Shown here: positions 23,958 through 35,048 of the stretch, piece after piece
Numbering within the stretch: the first letter of the stretch is position 1
Layout of the letters: every line of letters starts with the position of its first letter
Assembly (NCBI GenBank): GCA_963576565.1
Contig: OY755040.1
Location: 82,927,321-82,991,320 of the forward strand
Length of the DNA: 64,000 bases
Direction: 5' to 3'
DNA from: Aspidapion aeneum
Lineage: Eukaryota > Arthropoda > Insecta > Coleoptera > Brentidae
The notes under the pieces: generated by a model
Databases searched by the model: none
What the model was told of the DNA's origin: nothing
Seen by the model: the letters and a program-made list of their open reading frames with translations, nothing else
Position numbers and translations under genes: made by a program

Positions 23958-24143
23958 CTAAAACTTTCCTTCAAAAAAAATACCCCCAAAAAAAATTTTA
24001 ACTGGACTTTTGGCATTGATGTTCAGGCAATGTGTTGCTCTAGGGGTTTTAGCCTTGTGTTTCCTAACGTCCCGAGCCAACACTAAGTAGTAGTAGTACC
24101 CTTCTCTGACCCGATGTAACTGAGTGACGTAAGATCTTAATTG
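23958..24143 (-). CDS. Leader ORF B (about 61 codons, no ATG), conserved in copy 2
   Basis: The open frame contains LHRVREGYYYYLVLARDVRK. In copy 2 (33172-33339) the same frame is open, with HRVRGGYYYLVSARDVRK. Two 3-bp length differences (one Tyr codon, one codon upstream) keep the frame. It has no ATG, so if translated it would be a spliced exon; a CACTCAG acceptor-like site precedes it. It is basic, and no family is recognised. Confidence 0.35.
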   Translation of the reverse strand, partial: QLRSYVTQLHRVREGYYYYLVLARDVRKHKAKTPRATHCLNINAKSPVKIFFGGIFFEGKF

Positions 24144-25093
24144 TCATCAACAGTTACCACCAAAAAAACAAGAAAAGAAAATGACAAAGCAAAATAAACT
24201 CATTTTCCTTTTCTTTCTTTACTAATTAATACTTTCAACTAAACAAAGCTACCAGCTGTTAAGCTATATTTACTTTAAAACAACTCAGTCAAGAAAAATT
24301 TGTGTGAAACCCTGTAAAAGTATTCCAATTTCCAAGTGGTGATATCCCACAAAAAATTAAAATCACCAAAAAAAATAACTTGTTGACCTAAATAAATTGA
24401 CTGCACTAAAAAATAATTGGTGAAACAATTTCTATCTTATCACAAGCAGGAAATAATAACATATAAATAAATGAACCTGCAAAGAAAATGTTAGAAAAAC
24501 ACACTACCTATGTCATATTTTTAAAACATAAAAAGACCATGTCTGGAGGTCCATCCACCTATAAATCAAGTAAATTTACATTGCTGTATTTATCTTTCTT
24601 AAAAAAATTTAAAAAAATTAAAACATGTTTTTCCTACAAAAAAACTTTAAAGAATTAAGACATGAGTTGGACTCCGTTCATAATAAATAAAAACTCCCAT
24701 GTTCTTTTATTCACTTATTCTTCCTTAGTAAATTAAAATGAATCTTTTATTTTCCAAGAAAAAAACTTGTGAAGATAAGTTAATAAAAAACCATGAGAAC
24801 TACTAAAATAACAAACGAATTCCAAATCAACGCTTAAATATTACCAAAAAAATGTTTAAATAATGTTATCAAAACCAACGAGGATGAAAAGTCTTGTTTT
24901 TTATTTAAAAAAAAATGATTGGGTGTCAAAAACACCGACAGCCACTTAAAGTCTTTAACCTGGCTTTGGTTGTAACACAAAAAAAAATTCTCTAAAAAAA
25001 TTTTTAAAAAAATTTCAAAAAAATGTTTTTTTTTTTCAAATTCAAAAAAAAACAAAAAAAAAAAATTACATCAGATGTTAAAAAACTAGCCAA

Positions 25094-25111
25094 AACTCAC
25101 GTAGGGCGCCA
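25094..25111 (-). other. Primer binding site, tRNA-Lys type
   Basis: On the minus strand, TGGCGCCCTACGTGAG begins 2 nt after the 5' LTR end. It resembles the TGGCGCCCAACGTGGG site for tRNA-Lys(1,2), with two differences in the first 16 positions. It fixes the LTR boundary and the element's orientation. Confidence 0.8.
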
Positions 25112-25113
25112 AT

Positions 25114-28100
25114 TGTGACCAATTAAAATGCGTTGGGTGTCATTTGTGGCAAACTAAATACGTTGCCGCCATTTTGTGACACTGTAAATAGAATAATAAC
25201 GCTGTGCCAATTTGTGACACTAAAATCAAATTACTGAGTAATTAAACAAATATCTGGAAGCAGAACTGTATTTTCCAGCTAGGTAAAACATTGATATGCC
25301 CGGTAACTTTTATACAGTGGAGAAGGGGGGTTCAGAAATAAGACAATTTTAAGCGCCACAGTGTTTTAATATCAATGTTTTACAAAGAAGATCTTAATTA
25401 AAATACAGTTCAACCCAAACGTTGTAGCCAAACAATGAAACTCTACTTACTTCCGAGGCTTCCAGAGTATTTGTGTAATTAAGAATAACCAAAAAAATTG
25501 ACTAATAAACAAGAAAAAAATTCTCAAAGATTCCTAAATGAATCAAAATGACACAAATAGAAAGTTCCTCATAGGTAGATGCACATTTTCAACAGGTCAC
25601 AGTGTACCTACATCTGAGTCAGTAGTGTAAGACTCACTTATATAAATGATTGTTAAAAAAAACACTTCCAAAATCATTCCGTCATAGGGGAGATCTGGAC
25701 CAAATATCTGCTGTCATCATTCTACGTTGGGTAGAATGAGACAGACAGCAACCCAGTCCGAGATCCACCCCATGAGGTAAAGCAACGTAAGGAAACCGCT
25801 AAAAAATTATAACCTCATCTCTCTTTTGTCTCTGCAAAGTTGGTTCACTGGATTGTACAAATAACACAAAGATTTAGTTCATCTTGTTTATTTTAAATCC
25901 TGATAAAAATACCAGAAACATGCAATAGAAAAAAAAAGAAATGGTTGGAAATAAAACAGGGCCAAAATAGCAAGGCACTTAAAATGTCACAGGAAAATTA
26001 TGTTAAATATACCGCAAAATTGGGGCTATGACGTCATACCTTTTTGCGTTTACAAGCAATATTGAAATTATACAAAGAAAATTATTATGAGAAAAAAAAA
26101 TTAAATCTAAGGCTCGCTCCTACCTTGGTCCTTGATTATTGTATGAGCAAATGTGTGTTTTATTTTGTTCCAGTTCTGCCCGCGCCTCCCCTGCTGATTA
26201 TCTAGCACATGACGCTAGGGCAGTACGTGGTCAGAAGAATGCTGTTGGATTCTTGCCCGAGCGTAAAACCCTGTGGAAAATGAAATGTTTCAGTTTTCTG
26301 GAATTCGTCTATTTTGCACGAAGTTCCCCTACACCGAGTAACTCAAATCGAGAACCCCATGTCGACTCAATAAAATAAAGTAGATTTAAACAGATGAACT
26401 AAAATAATCCTAACGTACCTTTCCCAGGGTTACAGTGCTACACCCGGCTTCACACCAGCGTCCAGCACAACTGTCCCGTCGATGGAATGGACAGGGCTGT
26501 AGACAAAGGAGAAAAACAATATATAGTTTTTATCCAAAACGTGGTTTAAAAAAAACTCCAAAAATTCCCCACGTCTCTTGTCGAAAAAGTACATTTCACA
26601 CGAAAAACAATTACAATTTGTGAGGCAAATATTGTCTTAAAAAATTCAAAAAAAATAATAAAAAAAATCGAACTTACCGCTCTTATTTCCCGTAAAAATG
26701 GCGTAGGCCGCCTTAAATCCCTCTCCGAGGGTGTGAGCGTCACTTAGATTCGCCTAAACACGACGGCTCACAGTAAACCGTCTTTGGTATAATCCGCAAC
26801 TACTGTAGTGCCAATAAGTGCCAATAACCACAAAAACAATGGCGACACCAATAGACGGCCACCAGCCCAGCCAAAATTCGTTAGGAAAGAGACAAGGCAC
26901 TCCGAGAACACAAAAAAAATGAAGCCACCGGAAACCGTTCGTAGATCTGGTGGGGACAGTACACACAGTACCAACCAAATTTTCCCGGTTAAATTCAAAT
27001 AAGAATGCAAACGCATTTATAAAAAAAATGCTATCGCCGAAAAATCAGTAACTCCGGTTTACGAGCCTGGAGAAAAAAACCCGCGGTTTTCAAACTAACC
27101 AATGAGGAAATACATTAATACTTTCGTACCGGTATATAGGCGGCAGCATCGACCAAGGGGATATTGAAAATACGTAAATCGCACATTGAGGTGTTGTCGG
27201 ATCTATTTCCACGGTTGAAATTTTTGTAACAAGGACGTCGAGACACCCTCCATACATAGACCGAACATTTGCCTACCGGACCCCTGCCAAAATAACCCGC
27301 TAGACTATAAGAAGCTCAGGATTGAAACCATCAACTGTAAAATAAATTACTGGCGATTCGAGCATGCATCAAACCCAGGAATATTCGAACACTTAACCAA
27401 TTTCCATATGAGTAAAGCTATACTGAGTGTAGAATTTAGTTGTATTTTAGTTACAGTCTTAGTCAAAAGTTTCCCTTGCTCTTTATATATGTTTTCTCTA
27501 AGATTCATATGGTTTGACGCCATTTTTGTAAAACATTTCTACATTAATAAAGTTCAGATGTTAAGTTTGCTCACCACTAGCTAGCCCTACACAACCTTCC
27601 AATCCGACTGAGTTACCTATTAACTTTATTTAACTATGATTATACAGTGTGTCCACGTAAGTTGGCGGCATATGGGAAACTTTTTTATTATTAGCTTTAC
27701 GAAAAAAAGTTATTCTTCATAAAAAGTTCTGCATGGTCCAAAACCTAAAATACAACCATCAGATGTTAAATTTTTTCAGTCATATTACGAGGTTTGTCAA
27801 AAAATATGATTTTTGCTCTAGAGTAAAGTACCTTTCTTTTTGACAATATCGAAAATTCTTATAAAGAAAAGATGTTTAGAATTAAAAATAGCTTTCAAAT
27901 ATTCAACATTGTTTATTTACATTAAAAAAATTTATAATTAATAAATGCAATGCATTAATGTGCAAACTTAAATTTCCAACATAATCGCAGAGAAAATGTA
28001 GAAAAAATATTTTTTTAATGTATATAAACAATGTTGAATATTTGAAAGCAATTTTTAATTCTAAACATCTTTTCTCGATAACAATTTTCGATATTGTCAA

Positions 28101-28989
28101 AAAGAAAGGTACTTTACTCTAGAGCAAAACTCACATTTTTTGACAAACCTCGTAATATGACTGAAAAATTTTTAGATCTGATGGTTGCATTTTAGGTTTT
28201 GGACCATGCAGAACTTTTTATGAAGAATAACTTTTTTTCGTAAAGCTAATAATAAAAAAGTTTCCTATATGCCGCCAACTTACGTGGACACACTGTATAT
28301 AAATTTATATAATATAAAAATACGATTTTGTTTATTCTTTTAGTCCTGGTTTTATCCCTCGTTTATCTCCAATTTACAAAAGTGCATAACTCGTATTTAT
28401 TTTATCCTTTCCCTATCAAATTAATAAAGATATCAAAGTGGGCGGAGCCTCGGTTGTTCCTGGTCGACCCGTGGACCCAAATATGTTTTCGTGCTATCAA
28501 AACTAGCTAATCCGTGGAGGATATGAGGTTCGGAAGAGAAATTATTTTCCCAATATCATCGAAAATAAACATAAGCGAATGAAATGCTCACCTAAATGTT
28601 TTCTTCCTGTTACTGAAACCATTTGTGATGCGGCAACGCCGCCATGCCCCAGCAGAACAGCTGTTTATCTTCGTGAACGTCAAAGAAAATTACAAAATTT
28701 TACAGATAAACAAAACAATCAAAAGTTTTAATGTGATTTTTCCCGAAACCTGTGATCTCAAGTTCCAATTACGATGTCCAGATAATACGATGTGCGCAGT
28801 GTCCGTAGTAATTCGATGGAATGCCTCCTTTAACTTTCAGGTAACTTTCTGGACACTATATAACCTCCAAACCTAGCTCTATAAAATACCCTTAATTTGT
28901 GTACAGAAAGACGAGTCGAAGAGCCTTGATTATTTACCTAAATAAACAAATATGTAACGTTGCCTTAAACGTAAAAATGACACGTTACA
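25114..28989 (-). repeat. Gypsy copy 1, 5' LTR with MITE insertion
   Basis: It is 3,876 bp long including a 652-bp MITE, so about 3.2 kb without it. It has lost about 75 bp near 27555 relative to the 3' LTR, which removes much of one antisense frame. A TGACGTCA octamer lies at 26029-26036. Differences between the two LTRs of this element (indels plus scattered substitutions) show the insertion is not recent. Confidence 0.92.
27645..28296. mobile_element. Tc1/mariner-like palindromic MITE in LTR
   Basis: The ends are CAGTGTGTCCACGTAAG and its complement, flanked by TA. The other three LTR copies provide the empty site (for example at about 14221). The whole 652 bp is close to one inverted repeat, with arms of about 300 bp. 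No coding frame. The TA target and CAGTGTGTCC end suggest the Tc1/mariner group. Confidence 0.88.
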
Positions 28990-29886
28990 CTGTAAACTCT
29001 GTTAGCAGACGACATACTTTGTAATAGACAAATTTTGGAAGTTAAATTACTTTCCAACCAATTTCTGTTCAAATAAAAGTTCTCATTTCTAGCAACTTTT
29101 TTCCACTTCTCTTTAAACTATAACATACATTTTGACACTTGGTCTGAATTTAAAGACGGACTGATTTCAAAATAATCCACATTTTATTTTTTTTATTTAA
29201 ATTAAAAATTTTCGACCCTAATATTTCTAAATTCTGGCTTTATTAAAACATAACAAACTTATTTTCTCCTGTCAGTTTTAGCGCACAATATACCAAACTA
29301 TAATTAATTATTATCTTTAGTGATCTCTTTGTTTGAAACTCGTAGACAATGATTGTGTAGAAATAAAATTTCGGACTTCCATTGTCTTTATTTATTTTAA
29401 AACACGACGTTTCGGTTAGTAAGTATCTCTAACCAATATCAAGTGTAAACTGTTTACACTTGATAACGGTTAGAGATACTTACTAACCGAAACGTCGTGT
29501 TTTAAAATAAATAAAGACAATGGAAGTCCGAAATTTTATTTCTATCTATAGTGATCCTACTGAAAGCAACAAGAACAAAAAGTGCGATGATCTTACCAAA
29601 ATTATATATCTTTGCTTTTGTGAAAAATAATTTGAAGCATTTTGGATTTTGCCTTTTTGTCTTTATGTATGCCTATATGTTTATATAACTGTAACCAAAG
29701 CTTATAACTCAAAAAATATTTATGAAATTTTTTTAGGAAATTAAGAAATAGTTGCGCAGAAAATAAGTACTTATTCTTTATTCCAATTCTGATTTTAATC
29801 TTTTAAGCTTAAATGCCCAAGAATTGGCAGAATATGATTCTAAAATGTGTTTAATCCCTTTTTTAACTAGGCAAAGTTGTTAATAA
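28990..29886. other. Spacer between the two gypsy copies
   Basis: About 0.9 kb of AT-rich sequence between the two 5' LTRs. Apart from the palindrome at 29359-29543, nothing was found. The last four bases (ATAA) are the target duplication of copy 2. Confidence 0.6.
29359..29543. repeat. Near-perfect 185-bp palindrome (foldback)
   Basis: Two arms of about 92 bp meet with almost no spacer around 29450. Each arm contains GGTTAG...CTAACC followed by GAAACGTCGTG and a segment reading AAATAAATAAAGACAATGG on one strand. The same segments occur at 48.6-48.95 kb in a looser inverted pair, so this is a dispersed family. No coding capacity. Confidence 0.85.
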
Positions 29887-31836
29887 TGTAACGTGTCGTT
29901 TTTACGTTTAAGGCAACGTTACATATTTGTTTATTTAGGTAAATAATCAAGGCTCTTCGACTCGTCTTTCTGTACACAAATTAAGGGTATTTTATAGAGC
30001 TAGGTTTGGAGGTTATATAGTGTCCAAAAAGTTACCTTATAAAGAAAACATTTAGATGAACATTTCATTCGCTTATGTTTATTTTCGAGGATATTGGGAA
30101 AATAATTTCTCTTCCGAACCTCATATCCTTCACGGATTAGCTAGTTTTGATAGCACGAAAACATAGTTAGGTCCACGGTTTGACCAGGAACAACCGAGGC
30201 TCCGCCCACTTTGATATCTTTATTAATTTGATAGGGAGGGGATAGAATAAATACGAGTTATGCACTTTTGTAAATGGGAGATAAACGAGGAATAAAAACC
30301 AGGACTAAAAGAATAAACAAAATCGTATTTTTATATTATATAGGTTTATATATGGTCATAGTTGTGTAAAGTTAATAACTAGCTCAGTTAGTCGGATTGA
30401 AGGGCTTTGTAGGGCTAGCTAGTGGTGAGCAAACTTAACATCTGAACACTCTTAGGCCGCGTTTGAGCAGTATTTCAATGTGTATTTTAGGTTCAAGTTC
30501 AGAAACAACTTTATTAATGTAGAAATGTTTTACAAAAATGGCGTCAAACCATATGAATCTTAGAGAAAACATATATAAGGAGCAAAGGAAACTTTTGACG
30601 AAAACTGTAACTAAAATACAACTAAATTCTACACTTAGTATAGCTTTACTCATATGGGAATTGGTTGAGTGTCCGAATATTCCGGGGTTTGCTGCATGCT
30701 CTGATCTCCAGTAATTGAATTTACAGTTGATGGTTTCAATGCTGAGCTTCTTATAGTCCGGCTGGTTATTTTCCTCCTACTTGCTATGTCGGCAGGGGTC
30801 CGGTAGGCAAATGTTCGGTCTATGCATGGAGGGTGTCTCGACGTCCTTGTTATAAAAATTTCAACCGTGGAAATAGATCCGACAACACCTCAAGGTGCGT
30901 TTTACGTATTTTCAATATCCCCTTGGTCGATGCTGCCCCCTATATACCGGTATGGAAGTATTAATGTATTTCCTCATTGGTTAGTTTGAAAACCGCGGGT
31001 TTTTTCCTCCAGGCTCGCAAACCGGATTTAGTGATTTTTTGGCGAGAAAGTTTTTTTATAAATGGGTTCGCATCCTTATTTGAATTTAATCGGGAAAATT
31101 TGGTTGGTACTGTGTATACTGTCCTCACCAGATTTACGAAACGGTTTCCGGCAACTTCATTTTTTTTGTGTTCTCGACAAAGTGCCTTGTCTTTTTTCTA
31201 AAGAACTGGCTGGGTCGGCAACAAGTCTCTGGGATCGCCATTGTTTTTTTTGGTTAGTGGCACTGCAGTGGCTGCAGGTTCTGTCCCAGAGACTGTGAAG
31301 AGTGAGCCGTCGTGTTTAGGCGAATCTTAAAGTGACGCTCACACCCTTTGAGAGGGATTTAAGGCGGCCTACGCCATTTCTACGGGAAATAAGAGCGCCC
31401 TGTCCATTTCATCGACCGGACAGTTGTGCTGGACGCTGGTGTGAAGCCGGATGTAGCACTGTAACCCTGGGAAAGGTACGTTAGGATTATTTTAGTCCAT
31501 CTGTTTAAATCTACTTTATTTTATTGAGTCGACATGGGGTTCTTGATTTAAATTACTCGGTGTAGGGGAACTTCGTGCAAAATAGACGAATTCCAGGAAA
31601 CTGAAACATTTCATTTTCCACAGGGTTTTACGCTCGGGCAAAAATCCAGCAACAATTTTTGACTATGTGCTGCCCTAGCATCATGTGCTAGGAGATCCTC
31701 AGGGTGGGCGTGAACAAGAACTGGGACCGGTGCAGCAGTGAGGAAAATGTCTGGGACCAATACGGTTTACAAGTAACAAAATAACAGAATAAGAAGACCA
31801 AGGTAGGAGCAAATACCCCCTTAGATATAATATTTG

Positions 31837-31893
<57 letters not shown>

Positions 31894-32411
31894 CCATATA
31901 ATTTCAACATTTTTGTAAACGAAAGATAAGGTATGACGTCATAACCCCAATTTTGCGGCATAATTAAGCTAAGTTTAAATTGCTATTGCGGGCCATTCTA
32001 GCTCTGACTTGGTTTCCTTGTTACACTCATTTATTTTAAGCATGTTTCCAATATTAACTTCAACTTCAACCTTTAGAATAAACAAGATGAACTAAATCTT
32101 TGCGATATTTGTACAACCCAATGAACCAACTTTGCAGCGACAAAAGAGAGATGAGATTATATTTTTTTTAGCGGTTTCCTTACATTGTTTTGCCTCATGG
32201 GGTGGATCTCGGACTGGGTTGCTGTCTGTCTCATTCTACCCAATGTAGAATGATGACAGCAGATATTTGGTCCAGATCGCCCCTATGATGGAATGATTTT
32301 GGAAGTATGTTTTTTTTAACAATCATTTAGATAAGTGAGTCTTACACTACTGACTCAAATGTAGGTACACTGTGACCTGTTGGAAATCTACCTATAAGGA
32401 ACTTTCTATTT
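29887..32411 (+). repeat. Gypsy copy 2, 5' LTR, truncated
   Basis: It begins TGTAACGTGTC. Relative to the 3' LTR it lacks about 235 bp near 30045 and everything after the CTATTTG at 32411. It contains TATATA (30941-30946), a TGACGTCA octamer (31934-31941), a (TA)n run and a donor-like AAG|GTACGT at 31475/31476. Confidence 0.9.
31841..31886. repeat. (TA)n microsatellite in LTR
   Basis: About 23 TA units. The 3' LTR has a shorter run at about 41713-41751. Copy 1 LTRs lack a long run here, so it expanded in the copy 2 lineage. Confidence 0.9.
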
Positions 32412-33171
32412 GTTTTCCATCATTGTTGGTTTTGATAAGATTATTTAAACATTTTTTTTTTGGTAATATTTAAGCGTTGATTTGAAATTCGTTTGAAATT
32501 CGTTGTTGCTCTATTGATTCTCATGGTTTTTATTAGCTTATCTCCGCAAGTTTTTTCTTGGGAAATAAAAGATTCATTTTTATTTATTAAGGAAGAATAA
32601 GTGGATAGAAAGCATGGGAGTTTGTATTCAACTGCGTTCAATTCATTCAACAAATCATGTTCTTAATTCTTTAAAGTTTTTTTGTAGGAAAAACATTTTT
32701 TAAGAAAAGTAAAAGTAACGTAAATTTACTTCTATTTTTTTTGTTGATGTATAGGTGGATGGACCTCCAGACATGGTCTTTTTATGTTTTAAATATATGA
32801 CATAGGTAGTGTGTTTTTTCTAACAATTTTTTTTTGCAGGTTCATTTATTTATATGTTATTATTTCCTGCTTGTGATAAGATAGAAATTGTTTCACCGAT
32901 TACTTTTTAGTGCAGTCAATTTATTTAGGTCAACAAGTTATTTTTTTTGGTGATTTTAATTTTTTGTGGGATATCACCACTTGGAAGTTGGAATATTTTT
33001 ATAGGGTTTCACACAAATTTTTCTTGGCTAGGTTGTTTTAAAGTAAATATAGCTGAACAGCTAGTAGATTTGTTTAGTTGAAAGTATTAATTAGTAATGA
33101 AAGAAAAGGAAAATGAGTTTATTTTGCTTTGCCATTTTCTTTCTTGTTTTTTTGGTGGTAACTGTTGATGA

Positions 33172-33339
33172 CAATTAAGATCTTACTCTCAGTTACATCG
33201 GGTCAGAGGAGGGTACTACTATTTAGTGTCAGCTCGGGACGTTAGGAAACACAAGACTAAAATCTCTAGAGCAGCACATTGGCTGAAGATCAACGCCAGA
33301 GGTCCAGTTAACATTTGTTTTGGAGTATTTTTTTTGTAG
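33172..33339 (+). CDS. Leader ORF B, copy 2
   Basis: This is the 55-codon open frame equivalent to 23958-24143 on the minus strand. It is open despite two 3-bp length changes and about ten amino-acid differences. It has no ATG start and its function is unknown. Confidence 0.33.
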   Translation, partial: QLRSYSQLHRVRGGYYYLVSARDVRKHKTKISRAAHWLKINARGPVNICFGVFFL

Positions 33340-33553
33340 GACAGTTTTTTAGGTCTTTGGTCCAAGTCTAGTTGTCTAGTTGTGTTTTCGTGACTGGTCA
33401 AATTTTTTTCTTGGTAGAAAATACAGCGTTGGGCTTTGGAGTGCATTTTTTTTAAAATGACCTACGGGTATTTCTATCAATTAAAGTTTTTCTAGTTCAC
33501 AATTATTTTTTCTGTATTTTTTCTGCGTTCAGGTCATAACTTGGTGATGGCCA

Positions 33554-33700
33554 ATGGAGAGCAAACATTTATGTTTGAGCCTTGAGAAGTTTTGCCTGCT
33601 CCGGATTAAATACAGAGAAAATGATTTTGAAGCCCAACTAGATATAATACCACAAAAGAAATGTTTAACTGAGACAGATATAGATATAAGTTTTTTTTGA
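33554..33700 (+). CDS. Leader ORF A, copy 2
   Basis: This is an ATG-started 48-codon frame equivalent to 23601-23759. A long pyrimidine tract with CTGCGTTCAG ends at about 33531, an acceptor-like context. The longer copy 1 frame extending upstream is closed here by a TAG, so only the ATG-started part is shared. Confidence 0.4.
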   Translation: MESKHLCLSLEKFCLLRIKYRENDFEAQLDIIPQKKCLTETDIDISFF

Positions 33701-35048
33701 TTTTTTTTAGTTCATTTGTAAAGTTCAGTAATTTTTTTTGAAAATATTTTTTTTTAAATATTTTTTTTAAGGAAGGAAACTTGATTTGCTTGTTGGAAAA
33801 TTTTCTTTTTGGTGCATAGTAGTACCTTGCCCTACAATGGTTTTACCAGTTTATTTAAATATTTTTTTTCTGAATTATAATATAATTTCATTTCGAACCC
33901 TCGCGTTTTAACAACCTATCATCATTTGTTTTAATTTTTTTTCTCCCTACTCCAAACCAGGGTAGAGTAATATTTTGGAAATTTTAGCGAGCCACTAATT
34001 AATTTCTTTTGATTATTGGGCTACTGTGGTCGACACCAAAAATTTTTTAAATTTTTTTTGGACACCTTCCGGTACGATCCTAGGGTCTTCTTGACCATGG
34101 TTTGCATCAATTTATTTAAAATTTTGGGAATTTCATTTTAACGATTATTAGATAGTTGCAGTCCTACCAAGACGTTATTTGTATAAATTTTTTTAATACC
34201 ATCGTAAATTTTTAAAAAAAATTTTAAATTACACACAACATCCTTACTAGTCTAATTCGACGCAATTTTAGCGAGCGGATTTTTTTTTAATTGAGCATAT
34301 TTTACGATTTGCCTTAAGCAATGCATGGTTTGTGTACCCTCAGGATAGGTAAGCAGGTTAAAGTGGGTTTTGATTTAATCTTTTGAGAAAAATCATTCGA
34401 TTTGGGTTTTTTTTGGAGATTAATTGTGGAGCCGTTCTGCAATAGCAGGAGTATACCCTAGCGTTAACTGTGTACAACAGCTTTGGGATTTTGGTTATAG
34501 GTAGTCTGTTGTACGTTCCATTTAGGGATAAATTTACCTATTCGGTTGCTGAGGTAAACAAACATAACTTACCTTTAATTTTAATCCAGTTCAGCTAGGA
34601 TAAGCGCAATTATTTTTTTTTGGATTTACTCACGCAGGAGTGGAACATAAGATCTAAACACTGCCAAAACTCTTGTCACTCTTTTATTTATTTTAAAAAA
34701 AAAAAAATTTATGGCTACTTGTTAATTCTAATTTAGGATTTAAGTAGTTATTTCTCTCTGCAAGGTTGGACGTCATAGTTGGTTGTACAAATACTTAATA
34801 TAAACTATGATTACATTTTTAAATGCAAATAAATTTTATTTTCTTACTGCTCCGGTGTTCTTCGATTTTGTTCGCGTCTGCCCGTATTTAAGTTTTATAT
34901 TTTCTACATTTGTTAGAAAATTTATCGTGATTTTCACTAGTGAATTTAAAGTAAACTTTGTGTTTGTTATTACGTGGTTTAGTTTTTTAATTGGGAGGTA
35001 TAATTAAGAGTTTTAAAGTTTAAAGTTTTAATATATATAAAAGGCACC

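Larger units (their letters stand above)
19801..25093 (-). other. Gypsy copy 1 leader (5.3 kb)
   Basis: The region between PBS and gag is very AT-rich, with many A/T runs. Most of it shows no coding signal. Two more GC-balanced islands (about 23620-23780 and 23960-24140) hold short sense frames also present in copy 2. Copy 2 lacks the part between about 21160 and 23580. A leader of this length suggests splicing from the LTR donor or an internal start for gag, neither of which can be shown here. Confidence 0.7.
11499..28989 (-). mobile_element. Giant Ty3/gypsy-type LTR retrotransposon, copy 1
   Basis: The full-length structure reads right to left: 5' LTR (25114-28989), 2-nt spacer, tRNA-Lys-type PBS, a leader of about 5.3 kb, one gag-pol frame, a G-rich polypurine tract and a 3' LTR (11499-14918). 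The LTRs begin TGTAACGTGTC and end GGCCACA or GGTCACA. At about 17.5 kb it is far larger than common gypsy elements of 5-9 kb, because both the LTRs and the leader are long. No envelope gene was found downstream of pol. The flanks (AATAC left, CTGTA right) do not form a target duplication. The coding frame is broken, so this copy is defective in itself. Confidence 0.93.
32412..35048 (+). other. Gypsy copy 2 leader, internally deleted
   Basis: It matches copy 1 from about 24895 down to 23580, then jumps to about 21160 and continues to gag. Leader ORFs B (33172-33339) and A (33554-33700) are retained. The last bases before gag are TATATAAAAGGCACC. The TATA-like string overlaps the Kozak region and may be coincidental. 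Confidence 0.75.
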
